Positions 5,615 through 11,514 of a stretch of 11,514 nucleotides of DNA are shown piece after piece (the stretch's first letter is position 1; every line of letters starts with the position of its first letter). The notes under the pieces were generated by a model that saw only the letters and a program-made list of their open reading frames with translations, ran no database searches and had not been told where the DNA came from. The DNA is from Pseudomonadota bacterium (GTDB lineage Bacteria; Pseudomonadota; Alphaproteobacteria; Acetobacterales; Acetobacteraceae). Made by a program: the position numbers and the translations under genes. Location: assembly GCA_023424475.1 (NCBI GenBank), contig JAFADX010000343.1, positions 1 to 11,514 of the forward strand. The letters run 5' to 3'.

Positions 5615-6367
5615 ATGGCGAAGAAGAAGTCCGGCGGCTGGCTGGAAAGCATCAAGACGATCGTCTACGCGGCGCTGATCGCGATCGGCATACGAACGGT
5701 CGCCTTCGAGCCCTTCAACATCCCCTCGGGCTCGATGATCCCGACGCTCCTGGTGGGCGACTACCTCTTCGTCTCGAAGTTCTCCTACGGCTATTCGCGC
5801 CATTCCATGCCGTTCAGCCCGAACCTGTTCAGCGGGCGGATCTTCGGCAGCCTGCCACGGCGCGGCGACGTCGCGGTCTTCAAGCTGCCGCGCGACGGCG
5901 CCACCGACTACATCAAGCGTATCATCGGCCTGCCCGGCGACCGCATCCAGATGCGCAACGGCCGCCTCTACATCAACGGCGAGGTGGTCCCGCGCGAACT
6001 GATCGGCCCCTATACGGTCGAAGGCGACGGCCCCCGCCTGACGGTGCGGATGTACCGCGAGACCCTGCCAGGGGCGGATGGCCGGCCCGGCATCTCGCAC
6101 CGCATCCTCGAACAGTCCGACGACGGCCCCTTCGACAACACCGTCGAGTTCCGCGTGCCCGAGGGCCACGTCTTCGCCATGGGCGACAACCGCGACAACA
6201 GCCTCGACAGCCGGGCGCAGGACGCGGTGGGCTTCGTGCCGATCGAGAACCTGGTCGGCCGTGCCGAGTTCATCTTCTTCTCGGTGGACGGCTCGGCCGC
6301 CTGGTGGGAGGTCTGGGGCTGGCCCTTCGCCATCCGCTGGACCAGGCTCTTCTCCGGCGTCCGATGA
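5615..6367 (+). CDS. lepB: Signal peptidase I
   Basis: Signal peptidase I cleaves signal peptides from secreted proteins at the outer face of the inner membrane using a Ser-Lys dyad. The protein has 250 residues. One N-terminal membrane segment spans about 11-30. Box B reads FNIPSGSMIPTLLVGDY (34-50), with S40 the expected nucleophile. Box D reads DYIKRIIGLPGDRI (98-111), with K101 the expected general base. Box E is GDNRDNSLDSR (190-200). All active-site elements are present, so the enzyme should be functional. The start is ATG 5615, giving a short basic KKK N-terminus before the helix. The end overlaps rnc by 4 nt (ATGA), the conserved lepB-rnc-era arrangement. In many bacteria this cluster links secretion, RNA processing and ribosome assembly genes in one transcript. 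Confidence 0.96.
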   Translation: MAKKKSGGWLESIKTIVYAALIAIGIRTVAFEPFNIPSGSMIPTLLVGDYLFVSKFSYGYSRHSMPFSPNLFSGRIFGSLPRRGDVAVFKLPRDGATDYIKRIIGLPGDRIQMRNGRLYINGEVVPRELIGPYTVEGDGPRLTVRMYRETLPGADGRPGISHRILEQSDDGPFDNTVEFRVPEGHVFAMGDNRDNSLDSRAQDAVGFVPIENLVGRAEFIFFSVDGSAAWWEVWGWPFAIRWTRLFSGVR

Positions 6368-7032
6368 GCGGGATCGAGGATCGCCTCGGCCACCGCTTCG
6401 CCGACCCCGCGCTGCTCGCGCACGCGCTGACCCATCGCAGCGCCGCCGATGCGCGGGGCGGCCAGCTCGATTCGAACGAGCGGCTGGAATTCCTCGGCGA
6501 CCGCGTGCTCGGCCTCATCGTCGCGGAATGGCTGATCGAACGCTACCCGGCGGAGCGCGAGGGCAACCTGACGCGCCGCCTTTCCGCCCTGGTGGCCTGG
6601 GAGACGCTGGCGAAGGTGGGCGAGGCGATGGGCCTCGCCGCGGCGCTGCGCATCCCGCCGGGGGAGGAGCGCGCCGGGCTGCGCGCCCGCCAGACCGTCA
6701 TGGCCGATGCGGTGGAGGCGCTGCTCGGCGCCGTCTATCGCGACGGGGGCCTGGAGGCCGCGCGCGGCGTGGTGCGCCGCCACTGGGCGGCGCTCCTGGA
6801 CGCGACGCCGAAGCCGCCGGTCTCGGCCAAGAACCGGCTGCAGGAATACACCCTCGGCCGCGGGCTCGGCCTGCCGGAATACCGCGTCGTCTCGGCGTCG
6901 GGGCCGTCCCATGCCCCGCTCTTCGTGATCGCGGTCAGCGCCGCGGGGCGGGAGGCCGAGGGCGTCGGCGAGACCAAGCGCGCCGCCGAGCAGGCGGCGG
7001 CCGAGGCCTGGCTGGCGGGGGCAGAGCCATGA
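6364..7032 (+). CDS. rnc: Ribonuclease III
   Basis: RNase III cleaves double-stranded RNA, including the rRNA precursor, in the cytosol. The protein is 222 residues. The catalytic domain (about 1-150) carries the signature NERLEFLGDRVLGL (38-51) with E42 and D46, and the second acidic pair D115 and E118 in MADAVEALLGAVY (113-125). A double-stranded-RNA-binding domain occupies about 154-219, starting SAKNRLQEYTLGRGLGLPEY and ending ETKRAAEQAAAEAWL. The start is ATG 6364, overlapping the lepB stop as ATGA; an upstream in-frame ATG at 6304 would add 20 residues inside lepB and is rejected. The gene ends in another ATGA overlap with era, so the three genes are probably translated in a coupled manner. 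In E. coli RNase III cleaves the leader of its own operon; no matching long duplex leader is evident here. Confidence 0.96.
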   Translation: MSGIEDRLGHRFADPALLAHALTHRSAADARGGQLDSNERLEFLGDRVLGLIVAEWLIERYPAEREGNLTRRLSALVAWETLAKVGEAMGLAAALRIPPGEERAGLRARQTVMADAVEALLGAVYRDGGLEAARGVVRRHWAALLDATPKPPVSAKNRLQEYTLGRGLGLPEYRVVSASGPSHAPLFVIAVSAAGREAEGVGETKRAAEQAAAEAWLAGAEP

Positions 7033-7919
7033 CGCGCTGCGGCCTCGTGGCCATCGTCGGCGCCCCCAATGCCGGCAAGTCCACCCTGGTGAACCGGCTT
7101 GCCGGGACGAAGGTGACGATCGTCTCGCCCAAGCCGCAGACCACGCGCTTCCGCATCCGCGCCGTGGTCATGCGCGACGGCGCGCAGATCATCCTGGTCG
7201 ATACGCCGGGCATCTTCGCGCCGCGCCGGCGGCTGGACCGCGCCATGGTCGCGGCGGCCTGGGGCGGGGCGCAGGACGCCGACGTGACCCTGCTGGTGGT
7301 CGATGCCCGCGCCGGGCTGACCGACGCCGTGCGGAAGATCGTCGAGGGGCTGGCGAAGGCCCGCGTGCCGGTCTGGCTGGCGCTGAACAAGACCGACCTG
7401 ATCCCGCGCGAACGGCTGCTGCCGTTGACGGCGGAACTGAACGCCATCCTATCCTTCGCCGAGACCTTCATGATCTCGGCCGAGACCGGCGATGGGCTCG
7501 AACGGCTGGAGCAGCGGCTGGCCGGGGCGATGCCGCCCGGCCCCTACCTCTTCCCCGAGGACGAACTCACCGACCTGCCGAACCGCATGCTCGCCGCCGA
7601 GATCGTGCGCGAGCAGATCCTCCGCCAGACGCACCAGGAGGTGCCGCACCACGCCTCGGTCGAGACCGAGCAGTGGACGGAGAACGAGGACGGTTCGGTG
7701 CGGGTGGACTGCACCATCTATGTCTCCCGCAAGACGCAGAAGGCGATCCTGATCGGGGAGAAGGGGTCGCGCATCCGCGCCATCGGGCAGTCCGCGCGGA
7801 TCGAACTGGCGAAGCTCCTGGAACGCCCGGTCCACCTGTTCCTGAACGTGAAGGAGCGGGAAGGCTGGGACGAGGAGAGGGCGAGGATCCGCGCCATCGG
7901 GCTCGAGGACGCGGGATGA
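7029..7919 (+). CDS. era: Era GTPase, 30S ribosomal subunit assembly factor
   Basis: Era is a GTP-binding protein that binds the 3' end of 16S rRNA during 30S subunit maturation. The protein is 296 residues. The GTPase domain has G1 GAPNAGKST (11-19), the switch I region with SPKPQTTRFR (33-42), G3 DTPG (58-61), G4 NKTD (120-123) and G5 SAETG (150-154). The KH RNA-binding domain carries QKAILIGEKGSRIRAIGQSA (237-256) with the GEKG loop at 243-246, and ends in a helix with RPVHLFLNVKEREGWDE. The start is ATG 7029, overlapping the rnc stop. The same frame is open back to 6078 but that part is the off-frame shadow of lepB and rnc. The stop codon (7917-7919) sits at the edge of the inverted-repeat element preceding recO. 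Confidence 0.96.
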   Translation: MTRCGLVAIVGAPNAGKSTLVNRLAGTKVTIVSPKPQTTRFRIRAVVMRDGAQIILVDTPGIFAPRRRLDRAMVAAAWGGAQDADVTLLVVDARAGLTDAVRKIVEGLAKARVPVWLALNKTDLIPRERLLPLTAELNAILSFAETFMISAETGDGLERLEQRLAGAMPPGPYLFPEDELTDLPNRMLAAEIVREQILRQTHQEVPHHASVETEQWTENEDGSVRVDCTIYVSRKTQKAILIGEKGSRIRAIGQSARIELAKLLERPVHLFLNVKEREGWDEERARIRAIGLEDAG

Positions 7920-7979
7920 GGATGCGGGGGCGCCGCCCCCGATGCCCCGCCGGGGTGGCCGGGCCACCCCGGATCCCGC
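7911..7979. repeat. Multi-stem inverted-repeat element between era and recO
   Basis: Three nested or adjacent dyads fill nearly the whole era-recO gap. The outer arms are GCGGGAT (7911-7917) and ATCCCGC (7973-7979). Inside are GGGGGC/GCCCCC (7926-7940, 3-nt loop) and a perfect 11-bp dyad CCGGGGTGGCC/GGCCACCCCGG (7950-7972, 1-nt centre). The last arm ends directly beside the outer 3' arm, so a three-way junction is possible. Direct repeats GATGC (7921-7925, 7941-7945) flank the first hairpin. No T-tract follows, so a classic intrinsic terminator is not supported. It may be a REP-like element, a transcript-processing site or an attenuator. Confidence 0.6.
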
Positions 7980-7991
7980 CATGATCGACCA

Positions 7992-8735
7992 ATGAGCATC
8001 GAATGGACGGCACCCGCCGTGGTGCTCGACAACCGGCTGCACGGGGAAGGGGGCGCCGTCGTCACCCTCTTGACCGAGGAATACGGACGTCACGCCGGAC
8101 TCGCCAAGGGCGGGGCCTCCCGCGCCCAGGCCGGGCTCTGGCTTCCGGGGAACCTGGTCGAGGCGCATTGGTTCGCCCGGCTGCCGGAACAACTCGGCGC
8201 CCTGGCGGGGGAGATGGTCCATCCGGCCGCGGCGCTCGCCATGGACGATCCGCTGGCGCTGGCGCTGCTCGCCTCGGCGACGGCGATCGCGGCCGAGGCG
8301 CTCCCGGAACGGGAACCCACGCCGCGCGCCTTCCGGGGCCTCGTCTCCCTGATCGGCCACCTGGCCGGCGGGGCCGAGACGGTCATGGCCGACTACGTCC
8401 GCTGGGAGGCCCTGGTCCTGACCGAGCTCGGCTACGGCCTCGATCTTTCCGCCTGCGCAGTGACCGGGGCGCGGGAGGGGCTGACCCATGTCTCCCCGCG
8501 CACCGGCCGGGCGGTCTGCGCCGAGGCCGCCGCCCCCTATGCCGGGCGCCTGCTGGACCTGCCGGCCTTCCTGCTGACCCCCGAGGACCAGGGCGACCCG
8601 GCCGCCTGGGACGCCGGGCTGCGGCTGATGGGCCATTTCCTGGAACGCGACGCCTTCGGCGCCCGCCACCGCCCGGTGCCGGAGGCGCGCCACCGGCTGG
8701 CCGACCGGGTGGCGGCGATGGCCGCATCCGTGTAA
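7992..8735 (+). CDS. recO: DNA repair protein RecO
   Basis: RecO works with RecR, and usually RecF, to load RecA onto SSB-coated single-stranded DNA in gap repair. The protein is 247 residues, close to the usual ~240. The N-terminal OB-fold (about 1-80) is recognisable from EWTAPAVVLDNRLHGEGGAVVTL and the following EYGRHAGLAKGGASR segment. The rest is the Ala/Leu-rich helical domain with a typical YVRWEALVLTELGYGLDLSACAVTG stretch in the middle, reported in two parts as YVRWEALVLTELGYG and LDLSACAVTG (about 134-158). The identification is helped by position after era, as in E. coli. The start is ATG 7992; there is no obvious Shine-Dalgarno sequence and the preceding 72 bp are dominated by inverted repeats, so expression relative to era may differ. 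parC begins 36 bp after its stop. Confidence 0.9.
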   Translation: MSIEWTAPAVVLDNRLHGEGGAVVTLLTEEYGRHAGLAKGGASRAQAGLWLPGNLVEAHWFARLPEQLGALAGEMVHPAAALAMDDPLALALLASATAIAAEALPEREPTPRAFRGLVSLIGHLAGGAETVMADYVRWEALVLTELGYGLDLSACAVTGAREGLTHVSPRTGRAVCAEAAAPYAGRLLDLPAFLLTPEDQGDPAAWDAGLRLMGHFLERDAFGARHRPVPEARHRLADRVAAMAASV

Positions 8736-8771
8736 TCCGGGCCCCGAGAACGAAGCGCGAATCACCGAACC

Positions 8772-10994
8772 ATGCCCGACGACATCAAGGACCTGCCGGA
8801 CGGCGGCGCGACGCGCGAGACGCGCCTCGCCGATGCGCTGTCCGAGCGCTACCTCGCCTATGCGCTCTCCACCATCACCGCGCGGTCGCTGCCGGATGTG
8901 CGCGATGGCCTGAAGCCCGTGCATCGCCGGCTGCTTTGGGCGATGCACCAGCTGCGGCTCGACCCCGCCACGGGCTTCAAGAAATGCGCGCGCATCGTCG
9001 GCGACGTCATGGGCAAGTATCACCCGCATGGCGACGCCGCGATCTACGACGCCATGGTGCGCCTCGCGCAGGATTTCGCCGCGCGCTACCCGCTGGTCGA
9101 GGGCCAGGGGAACTTCGGCAACATCGACGGCGATAACGCCGCGGCCATGCGCTACACCGAGGCCCGGCTGACCGAGGTGGCCAAGGCGCTGCTCGAGGGC
9201 ATCGAGGAGAACGCCGTCGATTTCCGCGCCACCTATGACGGCGAGGAACGCGAGCCGATCGTCCTGCCCGCCGCATTCCCGAACCTTTTGGCGAACGGCG
9301 CGGCGGGCATCGCGGTGGGCATGGCGACCTCGATCCCGCCGCACAATGCGGGCGAACTCTGCGACGCGGCGCTGGCGCTGATCGGAAATCCCGAGGCCGA
9401 CCTGCTGGCGCACATCAAGGGCCCGGACTTTCCCACCGGCGGCGTGCTGGTCGAGCCCGTGGAGTCCATCCGGGAGGCCTACGAGACCGGCCGCGGCGGC
9501 TTCCGCGTCCGCGCGAAGTGGGAAAGGGAGCCGCTCAAGAACGGCACCTGGCAGATCGTCGTCAGCGAGATTCCCTACCAGGTGCAGAAGGCGAAGCTCA
9601 TCGAGCAGATCGCGCTGCTGCTGGAGGAGAAGAAGCTGCCTCTTCTGGGCGACGTGCGCGACGAGAGCACCGATGTCGTGCGCCTCGTGCTGGAACCGAA
9701 ATCCCGCACCGTGGACGAGCGCGTGCTGATGGAGACGCTGTTCCGCGCCACCGCGCTGGAATCGCGCTTCCCGCTGAACATGAACGTGCTGGACGCCGAC
9801 CGGACCCCGCGCGTGATGGGGCTGCGGGACGTGCTGCGCGCCTGGCTCGACCACCGCCATGTCGTGCTGGTGCGGCGGACCGAGCATCGCCTCACCGCCA
9901 TCGCGCGGCGGCTCGAGATCCTCGACGGCTACCTGATCGCCTATCTCAACCTCGACGAGGTGATCCGGATCATCCGCACCGAGGACGAGCCGAAGCCGGT
10001 GCTGATGGCAACCTTCTCGCTGACCGACCTGCAGGCGGAATCCATCCTCAACATGCGCCTGCGCTCCCTGCGCAGGCTCGAGGAAATGGAGATCCGCAAG
10101 GAGCACAGGAAGCTCAGCGCGGAGCAGAGGAAGCTGCAGGGGCTGATGGGCTCCGAGGCGAGGCGCTGGAACGCCATCGCCGAGGAGATCGCCGCGACGC
10201 GGGCGAAGTTCGGCGACGGCGAACCCGGCAAGCGCCGCACCGAGCCGGGCCGCCAGCTTCCCGCCGTGCTGGTGGACGAAACCGCCTTCGTCGAGAAGGA
10301 GCCGATCACCGTCATCCTTTCCGAGAAGGGCTGGATCCGCGCACAGAAGGGGCACATCCCGCTGGATGGCGAGATCCGCTTCAAGGAGGGCGACGGCCTC
10401 CTCGCGGCGATGCACGCGCAGACCACCGACCGCATCGTGATCTTCGCCACCAACGGCAAGGCCTATACGCTGAAGGCCGAGGCCATCCCGCGCGGCCGCG
10501 GCGACGGCCAGCCCGTGCGCCTGATGGTGGACCTCACCAACGAGGACGCGGTGGTGAACATGTTCGTCCATGAGGACGGCAGGCGTTTCCTGCTCGCCGC
10601 CTCGGACGGTAAGGGCTTCATCGTGAAGGGCGAGGACCTGCTGGCGGAGAAGCGCACCGGCAAGCAGGTGCTGAACGTCGAGCCGCCGGTCGAGGCCGCG
10701 GTCTGCGTCCCGGCCGAGGGCGATTGCGTCGCGGTGATCGGCGAGAACCGCAAGCTGCTGGTCTTCCCGGTCGAGCAGGTGCCCGAGATGACGCGCGGCC
10801 GCGGCGTGCAACTCCAGGCCTACCGCGATGGCGGCCTGTCCGATGCGCGGGTCTTTGCGCGGGCGGAGGGCCTCTCCTGGACGCTGGGCGGGCGGACGCG
10901 GACGGAAACCGACCTGCGGCCCTGGCTCGGCAACCGCGCGGGCGCCGGCAAGGCGCCGCCCAACGGCTTCCCGCGCTCCAACCGTTTCGACTGA
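8772..10994 (+). CDS. parC: DNA topoisomerase IV subunit A
   Basis: ParC is the DNA-breaking and rejoining subunit of topoisomerase IV, which with ParE unlinks replicated chromosomes. The protein is 740 residues. The N-terminal breakage domain shows LSERYLAYALSTI (23-35), LPDVRDGLKPVHRRLLWAM (40-58), GKYHPHGDAAIYDAM (81-95), EGQGNFGNIDGD (110-121) and AMRYTEARL (125-133) with catalytic Y128. The central tower and coiled-coil region follow, with LRLRRLE-type helices near 430-460. The C-terminal domain, from about 500, contains repeated blade-like segments such as ITVILSEKGWIRAQKGH and ends with RGRGVQLQAY near 674-683. Length near 740 and the weak GyrA-box-like motif favour ParC over GyrA, and recO-parC adjacency agrees. 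At the position of E. coli ParC Ser80 this protein has Ala89, and Glu84 is replaced by Asp93. Confidence 0.93.
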   Translation: MPDDIKDLPDGGATRETRLADALSERYLAYALSTITARSLPDVRDGLKPVHRRLLWAMHQLRLDPATGFKKCARIVGDVMGKYHPHGDAAIYDAMVRLAQDFAARYPLVEGQGNFGNIDGDNAAAMRYTEARLTEVAKALLEGIEENAVDFRATYDGEEREPIVLPAAFPNLLANGAAGIAVGMATSIPPHNAGELCDAALALIGNPEADLLAHIKGPDFPTGGVLVEPVESIREAYETGRGGFRVRAKWEREPLKNGTWQIVVSEIPYQVQKAKLIEQIALLLEEKKLPLLGDVRDESTDVVRLVLEPKSRTVDERVLMETLFRATALESRFPLNMNVLDADRTPRVMGLRDVLRAWLDHRHVVLVRRTEHRLTAIARRLEILDGYLIAYLNLDEVIRIIRTEDEPKPVLMATFSLTDLQAESILNMRLRSLRRLEEMEIRKEHRKLSAEQRKLQGLMGSEARRWNAIAEEIAATRAKFGDGEPGKRRTEPGRQLPAVLVDETAFVEKEPITVILSEKGWIRAQKGHIPLDGEIRFKEGDGLLAAMHAQTTDRIVIFATNGKAYTLKAEAIPRGRGDGQPVRLMVDLTNEDAVVNMFVHEDGRRFLLAASDGKGFIVKGEDLLAEKRTGKQVLNVEPPVEAAVCVPAEGDCVAVIGENRKLLVFPVEQVPEMTRGRGVQLQAYRDGGLSDARVFARAEGLSWTLGGRTRTETDLRPWLGNRAGAGKAPPNGFPRSNRFD

Positions 10995-11035
10995 GGGCGG
11001 CCCGGACCGGGAGCGGCTCCGCGCCGGTGCCGGTT
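10995..11035. repeat. Cluster of short GC-rich dyads after parC
   Basis: Just after the parC stop are CCCGG-A-CCGGG (11001-11011) and GGAGC-G-GCTCC (11010-11020), followed by GCCGG repeats. They could form alternative small stems in the transcript 3' end. There is no T-tract, so termination here is possible but not shown; the element may act only as a stabilising 3' structure. Confidence 0.3.
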
Positions 11036-11061
11036 CCGGCAGATCGGAACATGCTCTAACG
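11036..11061. repeat. Degenerate intergenic repeat, copy B (TAGAGC-GATC type)
   Basis: Read on the - strand this 26-bp stretch begins CGTTAGAGCATG and continues TTCCGATC. It aligns without gaps to copy A at 2298-2323 at 18 of 26 positions. As with copy A, a ccggtgccg string lies nearby (11024-11032), here 3 bp away. It sits 33 bp before the start of the next gene, so it lies in or near that gene's leader. Confidence 0.45.
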
Positions 11062-11093
11062 CTGGCGGGAGGCAGGTCACGTCAGGCGAGTCG

Positions 11094-11514
11094 ATGAGCA
11101 GGACCAGGACCGGATCGATCCTTCGCGGCCCCTGGGGCACCGGGCGGTGCGACGCGGCCGCGCTGGCGGTCGCGGCCCTCCTTGCCTTGACGATGCCGGC
11201 CCCGGCGCGGGCGGACGGCCCGGTCGTCGGGCTGCGGGTCGGCGCGCATCCCGACCACGTCCGGCTGGTCTTCGATTGCCCGAGGCCGATGGACTACACC
11301 GTCGAGGAGCAGGGGCAGCGCGTGATCCTCCGCCTTTCGGAGCCGACGGCGTTCCGCCTGGCCGCAGCCGCGCGCAGCGGCCTGCGGAACATCGGGACGG
11401 TGCAGGAGGCGGCCGGCGGCGTCGCGGTCGAGATCGATGCCGGCACCCGGCTGCAGCATTTCCGCCTCGGCAACCGCATCGTCCTCGATGTCTACGATGC
11501 CCGCGGCGCGGCGG
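11094..11514 (+). CDS. Secreted protein with AMIN-like N-terminal domain (3' end outside window)
   Basis: The frame from ATG 11094 is open to the right edge, giving 140 residues of a larger protein. Residues 1-40 form a clear Sec signal peptide: a basic N-region, a hydrophobic core AALAVAALLAL (22-32) and a cleavage motif ARA before DG (38-42). The mature part alternates short beta-type strands such as VVGLRVGAHPDHVRLVFDC, YTVEEQGQRVILRLSEP and FRLGNRIVLDVYD. That pattern, ending in a strand-turn-strand with R-VLDV, resembles AMIN-like periplasmic domains found before amidases, TPR or SPOR domains in Rhodospirillales. The full domain composition lies outside the window, so the function is unknown. 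A purine-rich GGCGAG precedes the start. Cell-envelope function is inferred only from export and fold resemblance. Confidence 0.7.
   Translation, partial: MSRTRTGSILRGPWGTGRCDAAALAVAALLALTMPAPARADGPVVGLRVGAHPDHVRLVFDCPRPMDYTVEEQGQRVILRLSEPTAFRLAAAARSGLRNIGTVQEAAGGVAVEIDAGTRLQHFRLGNRIVLDVYDARGAA

Noticed and set aside
6078..7028. N-terminal extension of the era reading frame through lepB and rnc
   Set aside because: The extension is Arg/Pro/Ser-rich shadow sequence of lepB and rnc. Era homology begins exactly at ATG 7029, which overlaps the rnc stop.
7911..7979. Rho-independent terminator between era and recO
   Set aside because: The stems are strong but no T-tract follows either hairpin, so it is described as a structured repeat and not as a terminator.
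7981..7995. Four-codon mini-ORF (MIDQ) whose stop overlaps the recO start
   Set aside because: Too short to distinguish from chance, no ribosome-binding site, and no sign of conservation can be assessed.
7449..10811. 1,120-codon open frame on the - strand antisense to era, recO and parC
   Set aside because: It is opposite three motif-verified genes. Long antisense frames are expected at this GC content because third-position G/C bias removes stop codons. The product is rich in His, Arg, Gly and Ala and has no recognisable motif.

Overview
The window is about 70% GC by eye and almost fully coding on the + strand. From about 1,090 to the right end it carries a block of housekeeping genes in an order I associate with Rhodospirillales-type Alphaproteobacteria (Acetobacteraceae or Roseomonas-like is my best guess): NYN-domain gene (- strand), folK, rpoZ, rsh (relA/spoT), acpS, lepB, rnc, era, recO, parC, and the start of a secreted AMIN-like protein. 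Motifs support every assignment except the last, where only the signal peptide is clear. No tRNA, rRNA, IS element, CRISPR array or phage gene was seen.

The first ~1.08 kb does not belong to this block. It holds the last 38 codons of an unidentified Ala/Gly-rich protein and the first ~320 residues of the flagellar export-gate protein FlhA, which looks sphingomonad- or gammaproteobacteria-like to me. FlhA homology stops abruptly inside a GC-only tandem repeat at about 1,061-1,095. Directly after it, the - strand encodes the 3' end of an intact-looking NYN domain. Both genes lose their natural 3' ends at the same spot and alanine codon choice shifts across it (mostly GCG in flhA, mostly GCC in folK). 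A chimeric assembly join is the simplest explanation; a real rearrangement is the alternative.

The rest reads as three transcription blocks. (1) A 65-bp divergent gap separates the NYN gene from folK (folate synthesis). (2) rpoZ (RNA polymerase omega), rsh (bifunctional (p)ppGpp synthetase/hydrolase) and acpS (holo-ACP synthase) are tightly packed, with a 10-bp gap and then a 4-nt GTGA overlap. One gene makes the alarmone and the preceding one supplies part of its RNA polymerase binding site. (3) lepB (signal peptidase I), rnc (RNase III) and era (ribosome-assembly GTPase) are joined by two ATGA overlaps. An unusual multi-stem inverted-repeat element follows, then recO (recombination mediator) and parC (topoisomerase IV A). 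A final gap leads to the cut-off secreted protein gene.

I did not find an undescribed biological system. The items most worth a second look are the flhA/NYN junction, the structured element between era and recO, and a degenerate 26-nt repeat shared by the folK-rpoZ and parC-AMIN gaps.
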